Shown: positions 11,535 to 22,230, counted from the stretch's first letter. The stretch is DNA of 64,000 nucleotides from Aquitalea aquatilis (GCF_005155025.1 NZ_CP039731.1:3782001-3846000), one strand, 5' to 3'. Notes: generated by a model not told the origin, from the sequence alone. Numbers and translations: made by a program.

Positions 11535-12697
11535 GGCCGCCTCCTGCTGCTGATTGCAACACCGGTAAAGGTTTGATTGACGTGAATCCCCATGTATTGC
11601 TCACCATAAGTACCAAAGCCAAAAACCCTATACTGTTCCATCAAGCAGCTAACCTCCTGCTGCAAAGCCTTCTGCCGGACTTCCACACCCCTTAGCACGC
11701 AGTCAAAACCAAATATCAAGCTGACACTACCGATTCGTTGTTCGATTCTTTCAAACGACTCTCTTGTTACCTTGACAAGATCACTTCCAGTGGCCAGCTC
11801 GAAAACAATTCCATTGTCAATGGCACAGAAAAATGTCAACGAACCATCACTGTTGACGTTTCGTATCGAACGGACAAACTCCCCCCCTCCAATCTTGACT
11901 ACCACGGGATAATTGGCAAAGGAGAAGGGAGAGAGCGTTTTGTCGTCAATACCCATGGCTCTGGCGTACTCAGCAGAGGCTGGGAAGCCGTTTATTTCGT
12001 AAACAATCCGTGATTTCGGTGCAGTATCAGTCACCACAAGCTTGCGTTCATTACTAATGAAATGCTGAGTTTTAAATACCTCGAAGATGAAGGGAGTCGT
12101 CACCAGCAACAAGACTGCCGCATCTTGCTCGAATCTTCCATTGAAGTAGATAAAAGTGGACTTGAAATGCAGATCGTCTCCTGCCGAGCCACCGACCAGG
12201 GCAATACCACCCAGGCCTTCGTAAAACGCCTTTGCCACATGCTCTTCGCTAGAAGAGATTCCATCAATCAACATGATCGAAAAAGTATTTTCAGCCGACA
12301 CATGTGGCAGCCTGTGACGCAGTTTGTTTTTCAGCGAAAAGGCCATTTTATGGTTAGCCGTATAATCGGATTTTGATACATCACGAATGATGTCAACCTC
12401 GAAATCCATCATTTCTCGGTGAAAGGAAATGCCAACAATCGAATTGTCATGACAGCCACCAGGGCCAATTTCCCCTGCAGAGGTACAGCCAATCACACAA
12501 CATCCGGCAAAATTTCGTTCAATTTCCCGAGACACCACATCCAAATCATACTGCGTCGAAATATACAAAATAACCAGCACTACATCCGCATGCATGATAG
12601 AGCACGCAATATGTTCCAGTGCAGCTACAGGATCTGGCGAATTGCTCCAGGATTTATTTATGTGCTTGGTATTTTCATCTGGCTTAATGGTTTGCAT
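11531..12697 (-). CDS. FIST-domain sensor protein, NosP-like
   Basis: This 388-residue cytoplasmic protein has the FIST N domain (residues ~35-225; VVLVILYISTQYD, CTSAGEIGP, GGSAGDDLHF) and FIST C domain (~235-370; NGFPASAEYARAMG, CVLRGVEVR, FGFGTYGEQYMGIHVNQTF). Family members called NosP bind heme and sense nitric oxide, and typically sit next to a histidine kinase or a c-di-GMP enzyme that they control. Here the next gene is a PAS-GGDEF-EAL protein overlapping by four bases, which fits that pattern. I take the ATG giving MQTIKPDEN because AGG lies six bases before it; a TTG four codons upstream is possible. Heme binding is inferred, not seen. Confidence 0.85.
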   Translation of the reverse strand: MQTIKPDENTKHINKSWSNSPDPVAALEHIACSIMHADVVLVILYISTQYDLDVVSREIERNFAGCCVIGCTSAGEIGPGGCHDNSIVGISFHREMMDFEVDIIRDVSKSDYTANHKMAFSLKNKLRHRLPHVSAENTFSIMLIDGISSSEEHVAKAFYEGLGGIALVGGSAGDDLHFKSTFIYFNGRFEQDAAVLLLVTTPFIFEVFKTQHFISNERKLVVTDTAPKSRIVYEINGFPASAEYARAMGIDDKTLSPFSFANYPVVVKIGGGEFVRSIRNVNSDGSLTFFCAIDNGIVFELATGSDLVKVTRESFERIEQRIGSVSLIFGFDCVLRGVEVRQKALQQEVSCLMEQYRVFGFGTYGEQYMGIHVNQTFTGVAISSRRRP

Positions 12698-12968
12698 TGT
12701 TTGCCTCAATATTAATGTGCAAATTTCAGCTTTCTTCTACTACCACATCGCCATGTCACAACTAGTCGTTGGCCAAGCACTAGCGCTAGTCAACAACGCA
12801 GACAAGGATGCAGCCATCAGTCCTTTGACTACCTAGCTGTTGCTTGGCCTGCAAGTGACAATTTCCATTGCCAGTACCTACTAGTAGGCATTGGTGGCAC
12901 GTTGGCTAGATCTGCAGCAAGTCGCCAGTTTCCTGCCGAAATGAACATCTCAGGGCTCAATAAAAGAA

Positions 12969-12998
12969 CACCCAAGCCACCGGAGGATGGATTGGGTG
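12969..12998 (-). terminator. Terminator-like hairpin (minus direction)
   Basis: Arms CACCCAA and TTGGGTG with an inner CCA/TGG pairing are followed on the minus strand by TTCTTTTATT. No minus-strand gene lies directly upstream, so it may be a leftover of a lost gene. Confidence 0.4.
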
Positions 12999-13111
12999 CC
13001 TGAAAATATGCTCGCTCGCCTACGGTTACATCACCAAGTGGACACTTGATGCTTTACTATAGCTGTAGAAATCCACATTGCATTGGATTTTGTTACCCCA
13101 TGCCCAAAAAG

Positions 13112-13131
13112 AAAAACCGCCACGTGGGCGG
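13112..13131 (-). terminator. Terminator-like hairpin (minus direction)
   Basis: A five-pair GC stem (CCGCC / GGCGG, loop ACGTG) is followed on the minus strand by TTTTTC. As with the neighbouring hairpin, no minus-strand gene is found immediately upstream of it. Confidence 0.4.
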
Positions 13132-13268
13132 CTAATGAGATGAGACATCTCAGGCTGGTGCTGCAAGGGGCAGCTTTATCACTATAGCAGTTGATACCGT
13201 GATGCCAAGAGGAAATACAAGGCAGACACACCAACACCGATCTTCCTGATGCCGAAAAGGGGTATTGT

Positions 13269-14195
13269 TTGACTGACAAACCGACAACAGCCCCACTAGG
13301 AGCCTCCCGCCTACGCATGGGCAACACGTGCCTAAGACGCTGGGCCGCAATATGCACAATGGCGGGCCTTATCTTGATCAGCACAAGCTGGGCTCCACTT
13401 GCCATAGCAATAGAAACCGTACGGTTTCCAGACTACCCAGACCCGAACAAAAGCTTCTTTCGCGCAGCACTGCAATTGGCACTAGACAAGAGTGGGCATG
13501 CTTACCAGTTGGCGGCCATCAAGTCAGAAATGCTGCAAGGGCGCTCGATTGCACAAGCAATGAAGCCCGCAGGAGGTATTGATGTGCTATGGAGTATGAC
13601 CACGCGCGAACGCGAAGCAATGCTGCTGCCGGTTCGCTTTCCTATAGACCGTGGACTATTGGGATGGAGAATTGCACTCGTACGAAAAGACAAGGCATCA
13701 CAGTTTGCTCGTATCGATTCATTACAAGCGTTACGCTACTTCACGGCAGGACAAGAACACGATTGGCCTGATTACAGTATCCTGCGACACAATGGCCTGC
13801 CCGTGATCGCAGGTGGAGATTATGCTTCGCTGTTTTCCATGCTAGCCAATAGCCGTTTCGACTATTTCCCACGTGGTATCACTGAGGCGTGGTCCGAAGT
13901 GAATCAGTGGCCCCAGCTCAACTTGACTATCGAACCATTCCTGGTGTTGCACTACCCTGCTGCCGAATATTTTTTTGTTACCCCCAGCAAACCAGCCTTG
14001 GCAGAAGATATCCGAATCGGGCTGACCAGAGCACAGGCTGACGGCAGCTTCGACAAGCTATTCCATTCGCATTTCGATCCACTACTTCGCAAGGCAAATC
14101 TGATAAAACGGCACACTATTGAATTGACTCTGCCGCCGGAGGATACCGTTAATCTGTTACCACCTAAGTCCCCATGGTGGTATCAGCCGCGATAG
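13269..14195 (+). CDS. Periplasmic solute-binding-like protein
   Basis: The protein has a hydrophobic export signal (residues ~24-47, ending near LAIAIETVRFP). The mature part resembles family 3 extracellular solute-binding proteins by overall pattern: VRFPDYPD start, RGLLGWRIALVRKD, LNLTIEPFLVLHYPAAEYFFV and a C-terminal LTRAQADGSFDKLF motif typical of this fold. The start is TTG with AAAAGGGG six bases upstream; an ATG sixteen codons later also leaves a complete signal peptide but its AGGAG is 14 bases away. It stands alone, with no ABC permease nearby, so it may present a ligand to one of the neighbouring Cache or chemoreceptor proteins instead of a transporter. It converges on the next gene. 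Confidence 0.75.
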   Translation: MTDKPTTAPLGASRLRMGNTCLRRWAAICTMAGLILISTSWAPLAIAIETVRFPDYPDPNKSFFRAALQLALDKSGHAYQLAAIKSEMLQGRSIAQAMKPAGGIDVLWSMTTREREAMLLPVRFPIDRGLLGWRIALVRKDKASQFARIDSLQALRYFTAGQEHDWPDYSILRHNGLPVIAGGDYASLFSMLANSRFDYFPRGITEAWSEVNQWPQLNLTIEPFLVLHYPAAEYFFVTPSKPALAEDIRIGLTRAQADGSFDKLFHSHFDPLLRKANLIKRHTIELTLPPEDTVNLLPPKSPWWYQPR

Positions 14196-14283
14196 AAATC
14201 GAACCAGCGTCTCAATGCGACACTCATCTCCCTGGCCAAACCAATAAAACCCATTCTGCCCAGGGAAATACTCAAGCCGTGAT

Positions 14284-15903
14284 TCAAAGCTTGTAATGAC
14301 GTAACGTAGCAATCTGCTGCTGTGCCAGCTCAGCCAGCCGTTGTGCACTACTGGCTGCCTCCTGCGCTGCCGCAGATGACTCCTCTGTCATCTGTGCAAT
14401 GCGCTCCACCTGTGCCGCAATATTGTTGGTCGCATTACCCTGCTCTTTGATCGCACCAGATATTTCTGAAACCATGTGTACCGTGTTTCCAGTAGCGTCA
14501 CCAATTTGCCTGATCGCTTGGTCAGCATGATCAGCACGCGACACCCCATTACGCACCAACTCTTCCGCACCGTGCATCTGTCCTGAGGCTTGCCGGGACC
14601 GATCACGCATAGCGTTTATGGTTCCAGAAATCTCCTGAGTCGAACTAGACGTTCGCTCTGCCAACTGACGCACCTCATCAGCCACCACAGCAAACCCCCT
14701 CCCCATCTCACCAGCCCGTGCTGCTTCAATGGCTGCATTCAGTGCTAGCAGGTTAGTTTGGTCTGCAATGTCCTTGATCACACCAACAATGGTATCTACT
14801 TGAGCACTGTACGTGTCCAGTTCACGGATACTGCTCGCCGCATGATCAACTGCATGCGAAATTTCGCGGATATCCTGAATGGTTTGAGAGATTGTCTGGG
14901 AACCATTAATTGCGAGGTCACCTGCACTTTGCGCCAGGTTTCGTGATTCCTCTGCACGCTCAGCGACATGATTGACACTAACCGTCATTTGCTCAATGGT
15001 CGCAGCCATACTAGCCGATGAAGCACTTTGTGAGTCAGCTGCGGTAGCAACCTGAGTTGCGGCTTGAGACAAGCTCTGCGAGGAGCTGGCAACTTCATTT
15101 GCTCCCACAAGGATAGACTTCATATTCCTTTGCAGTCCATCCAGTAGCGCATTGAAAGCCTCTGCAGTCTGACTGATCTCATCCTTGTTCTCTACATGGG
15201 CACGCTGGGTAAAATCAAGTGAAGTGCTCACCGTTTGCAAGGTGTTACGAATACTGGTCAGGCCGCTTTGAATGGTACGAAACAGGGTAAAACCCATACA
15301 AGCAACAACGAATAATACGGCAAGAATCACAACAACTGTCTGAACTGTTGAAGTTGAAACAGATTTCTTGTTTTCTTCAAGCGTAGCATTTGTTAGTTTA
15401 ACGTTGTTGTCAATATGATCAATCAGCGCTTTTCTGAAAATACCTGCCGTTTCTGCCATCACTCCAGTCACCAGTTTCTTTGCTTCCTCATCATCATGCC
15501 CAGTAACCAACAATGAAAAATATTTCTTTGACGCCTCATGATAAACGCCGATCTTGGCACGATCATCATTTAGTAGGGCGCGATCTTGATCATTCGAAAT
15601 ATCATTTTTCTCATAGCTTGCGAGCGCATCATCTAACTTTCTGAATGCGGACTCAGCCTCCTCTGCGGCAGCCTTCCTAACCCCCAAATCTGTAGAACTA
15701 GCACCCTTTATAATTGCGCCTCGCACGTCCATGAAGGCGTAAGTCGCATCATTTAGATCTTTTACACTTGGGATAAAATTATCAATTTGATCTGCAAATA
15801 ATTGAGTAGATGACCTCAGCTCATAAATACCAAGGCTGCCAATAGCGAGCAGACCAAGCATAGCAATGCCAAGAGTAATAAGTAGTTTCTTGATAATCGT
15901 CAT
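14284..15903 (-). CDS. Methyl-accepting chemotaxis protein (4HB-type)
   Basis: A 539-residue chemoreceptor. A first membrane helix (~residues 4-26) and a second (~185-207) bracket a periplasmic four-helix-bundle ligand domain ([20 protein letters not shown] pattern). A HAMP-like region and the long cytoplasmic signalling coiled coil follow, with the conserved hairpin tip around [20 protein letters not shown] and [16 protein letters not shown]. It would relay ligand occupancy to CheA/CheW, neither of which is in this window. I chose the ATG giving MTIIKKLL because AAGGAAG lies just before it; a start 16 codons upstream has no such site. It shares the tip sequence and layout with the receptor at 30478-32094. 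Confidence 0.92.
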   Translation of the reverse strand: MTIIKKLLITLGIAMLGLLAIGSLGIYELRSSTQLFADQIDNFIPSVKDLNDATYAFMDVRGAIIKGASSTDLGVRKAAAEEAESAFRKLDDALASYEKNDISNDQDRALLNDDRAKIGVYHEASKKYFSLLVTGHDDEEAKKLVTGVMAETAGIFRKALIDHIDNNVKLTNATLEENKKSVSTSTVQTVVVILAVLFVVACMGFTLFRTIQSGLTSIRNTLQTVSTSLDFTQRAHVENKDEISQTAEAFNALLDGLQRNMKSILVGANEVASSSQSLSQAATQVATAADSQSASSASMAATIEQMTVSVNHVAERAEESRNLAQSAGDLAINGSQTISQTIQDIREISHAVDHAASSIRELDTYSAQVDTIVGVIKDIADQTNLLALNAAIEAARAGEMGRGFAVVADEVRQLAERTSSSTQEISGTINAMRDRSRQASGQMHGAEELVRNGVSRADHADQAIRQIGDATGNTVHMVSEISGAIKEQGNATNNIAAQVERIAQMTEESSAAAQEAASSAQRLAELAQQQIATLRHYKL

Positions 15904-16043
15904 CACGCTTCCTTTGCAGAACAAAATTTTATACTTACCAGTATTCACCATTTCATGCTGAAAGCAAGGACTACTACGTCATCATCAGGTACCAAAATAA
16001 GGAGACTAAACATCACATACGACAGACAATAGCGGCAGCGTAA

Positions 16044-18044
16044 TTAGAAGGTCGCGCTCTGCTTGAAGAAGGCAAAGCAAGATTTCAATGCCGCCTGTTG
16101 TTTGGCTCCCCGTGTGATGAACTCCAGACCGTACGCCTCACCAGAATCTTTGGTCTGCACCCACATCACCCGGGCCTCCATCTCCAGCGGGGCCTGGGAG
16201 CGATACTCCTCAATACGGTCGTACGGCATCAGGATCAGCAGCTGCATACGACTACCCTGCGACAGGCCCAGCGCCACCGGCAGGCGTAGGCGCAAGCCGG
16301 ACAGACTGAAGTCCTCGGTAATCGCATCCCGCCACTGCGCGCCATGCTTTACCTGCACCAGGATGTGCTGCTGCAGGCGTGGCAGCTTCCGGTTTTCATT
16401 CTCCGCCGGCTGCACCATGACGCTCTGATCAAACTGGAATTGCTCCATGATGTTGCGCAAACTGGTCGAGGCCTGATACAGCACCTGGCTGATGACACTG
16501 GTGGTATGCATCTTGTAGGCATTCTCGCTCATGGTATTCAACAGGACTTCCAGCTGCGCGCGCATGCTGTCGATACGGAGCATCTGCTCCTGGCTGGCCT
16601 GGCCGATCAGCTTGGCCACATCCACATTGCCTTCAATGTCGGCCACCAGGCTGCCAATGGTGGCACGGGCCTGCTCGGCCCTTTCCATTCCCAGGTGGGT
16701 ACGGCTGATGATGCCTTGCACCGACACGGTATTTTCCTGAATCAACTGGCCGAGGCTGGCGATAATCTGGGTAATTTCACCGGTGGAGCGGGCCGCATCT
16801 TGCGCCAGCTTGCGAACCTCGTCGGCCACCACCGCAAAGCCACGGCCATGTTCGCCGGCACGCGCCGCCTCGATCGCGGCGTTCAGGGCCAGCAGATTGG
16901 TCTTCTCGGTAATGCCGGCAATGGTCTGGGTGATCAGCTGTATTTTCTGATTGGCCTCGCCCAGCGCCAGGATCTTGGTTTCCGCGTCCTGCGCCTGCGC
17001 CTGCGCCACACCCATGCCCATTTCCCGGATGTTATCCCGCATCGCCCCCATGCCCTGATGCGCACTCTGCCTTGCCTTGTCGGCATTTTCCCCAACCTGC
17101 AGCGCCATTTGCAGGACTTGCCCGGCAGTCTGCGCCAGATCCGATGTTGCCAGGCGCACCTCGGCAGAATGATCCTGCTCTGCCTGCGTTGTATCGGAGA
17201 TATGATCTGAAATATCGGATATCTGATAGGAAGACTGCGCAACCTGCTTGGTCCCCAAGTCAATCTGGCGCATATGCAGGGTCAGTTGCGCGGTCATCTC
17301 CCGCATGCTGGCCAGCAGGCTGTTCGCATCGCCGGACTTGTCAACGATCTGCACCCCAAGGTTGCCGCCGGCAATGGCGCCGGCGATGCTTGCAGCATAA
17401 GCGGGCTCGCCACCCAGCGTCTTGATCAGCCGGCGATACTGCAGGCGGCTGACCAACAGAACGCTCAGGATGGTCAGAATGGCGATCAGGGCATTGACCA
17501 GCAGCGCGTTGTCGATGATTTTTTCCTTGGCGCTGCTCGTTTCCCGGCTTTTCTGCACCAGAGTCGCGGCCAGCTTGTCCAGATGCTGGTTGATCGCCTC
17601 GGTGGAGTCGTCAAAACCGCTGCCCTTGGCTTTCATGATGGCATTGCCGGCATCCCTGCCCTGATGAATATAGACTTCCGCCATGCGCACACCAGTCTGG
17701 TGCAGCCCCTGCACCAGCGGCTTGAGCTGGCTGACGGCCTCGGCCTGCTCCGGCAGCAGTTTGTGCAGGGTATCCAGGTTCTGCATGGCTTGCTGGCGGT
17801 TGCTTTCGGCATCCCGGTAATCGTCGGCCCCCTCGCCGGTGGCGGCGGCATCAGTCAAAAATTGCTGGATTTGCACGATGTTGTAGCGGGTTTCCTTGAA
17901 GATCAGGCTGGCCTGGCTATAGACCTGGACCTGGTCATCCGCCTTTCTTTGCAGGGTATTGGTCCACAACGAAATTACACTACCGGTCAGCAGCAACAAG
18001 GCCACCAGCAGCGCTCCCCAGATCATCGTCTTTCTCACCGACAT
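16044..18044 (-). CDS. Chemoreceptor with C-terminal PilZ (c-di-GMP binding) domain
   Basis: This 666-residue protein has membrane helices near residues 8-28 and 180-200 with a four-helix-type periplasmic region between them, then an MCP signalling domain ([35 protein letters not shown]). After residue ~545 it continues into a PilZ domain carrying both c-di-GMP binding motifs: RxxxR as RKLPR and DxSxxG as DFSLSG, followed by beta-strand-rich sequence ending in GLEFITRG. The fusion would let c-di-GMP modulate chemotaxis signalling directly. The gene lies 49 bp after the large GGDEF-EAL gene in the same direction, a likely source of the ligand. Its GC content is visibly higher than that of its neighbours. 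Confidence 0.92.
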   Translation of the reverse strand: MSVRKTMIWGALLVALLLLTGSVISLWTNTLQRKADDQVQVYSQASLIFKETRYNIVQIQQFLTDAAATGEGADDYRDAESNRQQAMQNLDTLHKLLPEQAEAVSQLKPLVQGLHQTGVRMAEVYIHQGRDAGNAIMKAKGSGFDDSTEAINQHLDKLAATLVQKSRETSSAKEKIIDNALLVNALIAILTILSVLLVSRLQYRRLIKTLGGEPAYAASIAGAIAGGNLGVQIVDKSGDANSLLASMREMTAQLTLHMRQIDLGTKQVAQSSYQISDISDHISDTTQAEQDHSAEVRLATSDLAQTAGQVLQMALQVGENADKARQSAHQGMGAMRDNIREMGMGVAQAQAQDAETKILALGEANQKIQLITQTIAGITEKTNLLALNAAIEAARAGEHGRGFAVVADEVRKLAQDAARSTGEITQIIASLGQLIQENTVSVQGIISRTHLGMERAEQARATIGSLVADIEGNVDVAKLIGQASQEQMLRIDSMRAQLEVLLNTMSENAYKMHTTSVISQVLYQASTSLRNIMEQFQFDQSVMVQPAENENRKLPRLQQHILVQVKHGAQWRDAITEDFSLSGLRLRLPVALGLSQGSRMQLLILMPYDRIEEYRSQAPLEMEARVMWVQTKDSGEAYGLEFITRGAKQQAALKSCFAFFKQSATF

Positions 18045-18093
18045 GAATTATTCCCAGCTAGTGCCAATATAAAATTCAATGCCACCAGATAAA

Positions 18094-21000
18094 TTACACT
18101 GTTGGAGAGTTGAGCAAAATTTCGTTAAATTTATCAATAGGAACAGGTGGACTAAATAGATAGCCCTGCATTTCATTACAATTTAAATGCGACAAAAATT
18201 CTAATTGGAGAACTGTTTCTACCCCTTCGGCGAGCACACTCATTCCCAGGTCATGACCAAGATTGATAACGGAACGTACTATTGTTTCATCGTCATGATC
18301 TGCGGAGATACCACGCACAAATGACTGATCTATTTTCAAGGTATCAATCGGAAAACGCTTCAAATAATTCAGACTTGAATAGCCTGTACCAAAATCGTCG
18401 AGAGAGAGCTTAACACCAAGTTTCTTGAGTGCGATCAATATTGAAGTAGCGCACTCCGGGCTGATCATCAGCGCACTTTCTGTCACTTCAAGATTTAACA
18501 AATTTGGATTAACATTATAGATTCTAATCAACTGCTCAAGCCGCTCTGCCAACCCTTCCTGTTGTAGCTGGCGGACAGATAAGTTAACAGATAGTACTAA
18601 ATCTGACCGTCCCATTTCAGCCCATTTCTTTAGCTGCATACATGCCGACTCAAACACCCAGTCACCAATAGGAATAATCAGCCCGGCCTCCTCAACTAAG
18701 GGAATAAATGCCCCTGGAGGCACCATTCCACGGATAGGATGACGCCAACGAATCAGTGCTTCAGCTCCGATAATTTGTCTAGTAGGAATATCAAGTTGAG
18801 GCTGGTAAAAGAGTTCAAATTCCTTACGTTCAATTGCCTGATGTAGTTCAGCCTCCAATTCAAGGCACTCCAACATTCGCGTATTCATGTGCGGCGCATA
18901 ATACTGAAAACAATTGCCACCCAACTCCTTCGCACGGTACATTGCTACATCCGCATTTTTAATGAGCTCACGTGCCGTTTCCCCATCTTCGGGATATAGT
19001 GCAATTCCCAAACTCCCCGTGACCACCATGTTATAACCCATGATCTTCATGGGTTGTCTGATCGCCGTAAGTAGCTTATCAGCCAGTCTGGCAACATCAT
19101 CGCGCGAGTTAAGATCCAACAAGATCACCATAAACTCGTCCCCACCGAGACGAGCAACAGTATCCCCCTCTCTGACCAGCGCACTCAAGATAATAGCAAT
19201 CTCCCGAAGTAGGGAATCTCCGGTTTCGTGCGTCAGTCCATCATTAATCGTTTTAAAACGATCCAAATCCAGTAACAAGGTGGCGGCCAATGATCCGGTA
19301 CGGTGAGCATGTGCAATTGCTTGACCAATACGGTCATTCAACAATTGACGATTTGCCAGTCCAGTCAACTTATCATGCGTAGCCAAGTGGCTGAGCTCAG
19401 CCTCAATTTTCTTCTGCTCAGTAATATCGCGAAAGGCACCGTAATAAAAACCATCAGGCAACTGAACTGCATTCACATCGACAGGCACCGTCGTACCATC
19501 TTTACGTAATACTTCCGTCTCAATTCTGACAAAATCCTTCTGTGTCAGGGCTTGAGTTACCGAACTCCAGCGCGCCCCATTGTCAACAGAAACATTAGCA
19601 ACACATAACTCCAACAAATGGTCGGCATCATAACCAAGCATGTTAACAGCCTGAACATTGGCATAGACCAATTTACCAGTAACATCGGCGATCATCACCG
19701 CATCTGCAGCATGATCCAGCACAGTGCGATAACGCTGCTCACTTGCCTGATGCTCCGTTACCGCCTTTTGTCGAGCCAATTCAGTACGTAATGCATACAT
19801 TCCAAATGCTAAATCATTGGCCAGTTGTTTAAGCAAATCAATTTCATCAGGCAAAAAAGCATTCACTTCAGTAGCATAGATAACCAGTACAGCTAATGTC
19901 TGACCATTCGCAATAAGTGGCAAAGCCATGCATGATTGATATCCATGATCAGTAGCGATATCACGCCACGGAAATACGGATGGGTCTGCCTTAATATTCT
20001 GAACCACCTGAGTTTCTTGTGAAGAGATTGCTTTGCTTGCCGGCCCTGATCCATAGGACTTCATTCCTTGACTCAAACGGACGGCGGTCAAATAGTCTTC
20101 AGTATCTCCAGCTTGAGCAATTGGCTGAATAAACTGGAAATTATCATCAATAGCAGTACCTACCCATGCCATTGCATAGTTACCCACTCTGACAATCAGC
20201 TCACAGATTGCGTAAAGTAGCTCTGACTCAACACTCGCATGCACCAATACACCATTACACTCACAAACCAGTAACAATGATCGATTCAGACGTTCCAGGA
20301 CCTGCTCTGACTCTTTCCGCTGCGTGATATCCTGAATCAACCCTTGCAACCGGACAACCCGCCCAGTTGCATCACAGCGGGCATTCCCTGCCATCGTCAC
20401 CCATCGATGTGATCCATCCGTTCGAATAACCTCTACATCCAGGATGAATTCTTTTCCTGTCTCCAGGCAATGTGTAATCGCCACGAGCAACTGCGACATG
20501 CTACGCTCAGCATAATAAAAAAGAACCGCAGGATAAGCCGCCGGGGGCAAGCTCATATCACGACCATAGATTCGATACACTTCTTCAGACCAGATATGGA
20601 TGTCTTTTTCCAGGTCCCATTCCCAGAGACCGATCCCGGCAAGTCGCTGCACCTCATGTAGCGTTGTCGCTGCTTCTTTTTTGATAACCAGCATGGCATT
20701 TAATTGATCAGCAACTTTCATGAATTCAGAAGGTGCTAATAGCTGAACCATGTCATGGTCTTTGCCCGCAATCGTAGAGTCGACCGCATTTGACAAGGCA
20801 TTGAGCGACCGTTTTATTTGACCACTAAATCGTTGAATTAGAATAATGCTCAGAAAAATAATTACCAACACCAACGAAATTGGCAGTGTGAGTTTCTTCA
20901 CTAAGCTCATCACGAAGATAACCGAAGGCTCCCCTGTCGCCACAGATAATCCACTGCGGGTGGAGCGCTTAAAAGCGCCAAGAATAATCAGCCCTTCCTG

Positions 21001-21708
21001 ATAACTGGTGGAAGTCAAGCCTTCAGTAGCAAGCCCCAGTGTATATTGCAATGTAGGCGGAACCATTTTTCCGACATACTTATCAGCCTCATCAGTTCTG
21101 GCGACAAAGTGTCCGACCTGATCATAAATGGCAGCAACCCAACCTGACGGTAAGGATTGGCTCTGTGTAAAGCGGGAAAAACGCTCTGCGCGTACAGACA
21201 ATCCCATGCAATACGCAATTTTTCCATCGACAATGATAGGGACAACGATAATCAGGCGTGGGTTATGCGAACCCACGCGCAAGAAAAGGTCAGATATTTG
21301 TGGACGGCCTGTTTTGAAAACACGCTCAATAGTTGGTAAGTTGCTACTCCTAGGCAAGTGATCCCCTAGGGTAATGCGTGTATTCATTAACTCTTGACCG
21401 GATCGGTCAAACAGCTCCATGCTGTCACCATAATCCGTCGCCTCGAGGAACTGCTGGGATCGTTTGCGCAGCAATAGCCAATCGGTTGCAATGAGATTTT
21501 GGTTAGTCGCGACAAAGCCAAGCAAAGCGCGCTGCGCACCCAACACTTCTGCATCCACTTCATCAGATAGCAGATGTGCCACTTGCATGGCTTGCGTATT
21601 GAACTGTTCTCGCTCGGCACTATAAAGTGATATTACACTGGCAATCAGACCAGCCAGTGCCGGTAATACAATTGCGAGCAGAACCCATCGAACCCCAACC
21701 CGAATCAT
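18094..21708 (-). CDS. Cache-PAS-GAF-PAS-GGDEF-EAL membrane c-di-GMP protein
   Basis: At 1204 residues this is the largest c-di-GMP protein here. Membrane helices near residues 7-28 and 268-292 flank a periplasmic Cache-like sensor (RSSNLPTIERVFKTGRPQISD, GKIAYCMGLSV). The cytoplasmic part holds PAS (~350-465, LAGIGLWEWDLEKDIHIWS), GAF (~480-640), PAS (~655-770), GGDEF (motif intact near residue 853, RxxD site REGD) and EAL (EALIRW near 982, DDFGTGYSSLNYLKRF, KIDQSF, AEGVET) domains. Both catalytic sites look complete, so the net direction cannot be predicted. Minus-strand gene between a small unknown gene and the PilZ chemoreceptor. Confidence 0.92.
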   Translation of the reverse strand: MIRVGVRWVLLAIVLPALAGLIASVISLYSAEREQFNTQAMQVAHLLSDEVDAEVLGAQRALLGFVATNQNLIATDWLLLRKRSQQFLEATDYGDSMELFDRSGQELMNTRITLGDHLPRSSNLPTIERVFKTGRPQISDLFLRVGSHNPRLIIVVPIIVDGKIAYCMGLSVRAERFSRFTQSQSLPSGWVAAIYDQVGHFVARTDEADKYVGKMVPPTLQYTLGLATEGLTSTSYQEGLIILGAFKRSTRSGLSVATGEPSVIFVMSLVKKLTLPISLVLVIIFLSIILIQRFSGQIKRSLNALSNAVDSTIAGKDHDMVQLLAPSEFMKVADQLNAMLVIKKEAATTLHEVQRLAGIGLWEWDLEKDIHIWSEEVYRIYGRDMSLPPAAYPAVLFYYAERSMSQLLVAITHCLETGKEFILDVEVIRTDGSHRWVTMAGNARCDATGRVVRLQGLIQDITQRKESEQVLERLNRSLLLVCECNGVLVHASVESELLYAICELIVRVGNYAMAWVGTAIDDNFQFIQPIAQAGDTEDYLTAVRLSQGMKSYGSGPASKAISSQETQVVQNIKADPSVFPWRDIATDHGYQSCMALPLIANGQTLAVLVIYATEVNAFLPDEIDLLKQLANDLAFGMYALRTELARQKAVTEHQASEQRYRTVLDHAADAVMIADVTGKLVYANVQAVNMLGYDADHLLELCVANVSVDNGARWSSVTQALTQKDFVRIETEVLRKDGTTVPVDVNAVQLPDGFYYGAFRDITEQKKIEAELSHLATHDKLTGLANRQLLNDRIGQAIAHAHRTGSLAATLLLDLDRFKTINDGLTHETGDSLLREIAIILSALVREGDTVARLGGDEFMVILLDLNSRDDVARLADKLLTAIRQPMKIMGYNMVVTGSLGIALYPEDGETARELIKNADVAMYRAKELGGNCFQYYAPHMNTRMLECLELEAELHQAIERKEFELFYQPQLDIPTRQIIGAEALIRWRHPIRGMVPPGAFIPLVEEAGLIIPIGDWVFESACMQLKKWAEMGRSDLVLSVNLSVRQLQQEGLAERLEQLIRIYNVNPNLLNLEVTESALMISPECATSILIALKKLGVKLSLDDFGTGYSSLNYLKRFPIDTLKIDQSFVRGISADHDDETIVRSVINLGHDLGMSVLAEGVETVLQLEFLSHLNCNEMQGYLFSPPVPIDKFNEILLNSPTV

Positions 21709-21844
21709 GAGATGTCCTATTTGTTATCGTAATTTTTAATCTGCATCTATGATGTGCCATCATTATGCCCGATCATAATGAGTTACACTTTTCCCTTCAA
21801 ACTAACACGGTGCTTTTACTACAACCCAATAATCAATTTATTTA

Positions 21845-22138
21845 TTATTTATTTCTGTATTTCACTATGATTTCCAGCATGACCGACCGGTCTCCCAACG
21901 CAAGCAACTGCCGCTCTTTCCAGGCATCCTCCATGCCATGACGTAACTGACCGATATACTCCTCATTTGGATTCTTCTTTATTCGTTCATCAACAATACG
22001 CTCTCGCAACAAGGCACATTGAACATTAAGAAGATGAAAAGCCAACTCAAATGTTGAAGATGTATTGGCATCCAACTCAACAGGAGACTCTGTTAATTCA
22101 TTCACCTGCGTACTCTCATTTTTCTTATCTAGTGACAT
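21845..22138 (-). CDS. Small acidic/helical protein of unknown function
   Basis: A 97-residue protein I do not recognise. The first ~28 residues are polar and acidic, and the rest is probably helical (LLNVQCALLRERIVDERIKK, GQLRHGMEDAWKERQLLALG). It has no signal peptide or membrane segment. The ATG is preceded by GAGGG; a GTG one codon earlier is in frame. It sits between two diguanylate-cyclase-type genes in the same direction, with 92 bp to the upstream and 136 bp to the downstream gene, so it may be an accessory or adaptor of c-di-GMP signalling, by position only. Confidence 0.65.
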   Translation of the reverse strand: MSLDKKNESTQVNELTESPVELDANTSSTFELAFHLLNVQCALLRERIVDERIKKNPNEEYIGQLRHGMEDAWKERQLLALGDRSVMLEIIVKYRNK

Positions 22139-22230
22139 CACATCAACCCTCGCTTATCATGAGAAGTGCATCGTGATGCTGACCACAAAATTGTGATCAA
22201 CAAATGAATTTTCATGCGCACAGAGTAAGA

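Larger units (their letters stand above)
12698..13268. other. Intergenic region without a gene
   Basis: About 570 bp between the FIST gene and the divergent binding-protein gene. It holds two minus-strand terminator-like hairpins and a 12-bp palindrome ACTAGCGCTAGT at 12779-12790. I see no protein with recognisable motifs on either strand. Confidence 0.6.

Noticed and set aside
16344-18092. Long plus-strand frames (288 and 272 residues)
   Set aside because: Antisense of the PilZ chemoreceptor; composition and content are those of a shadow frame.
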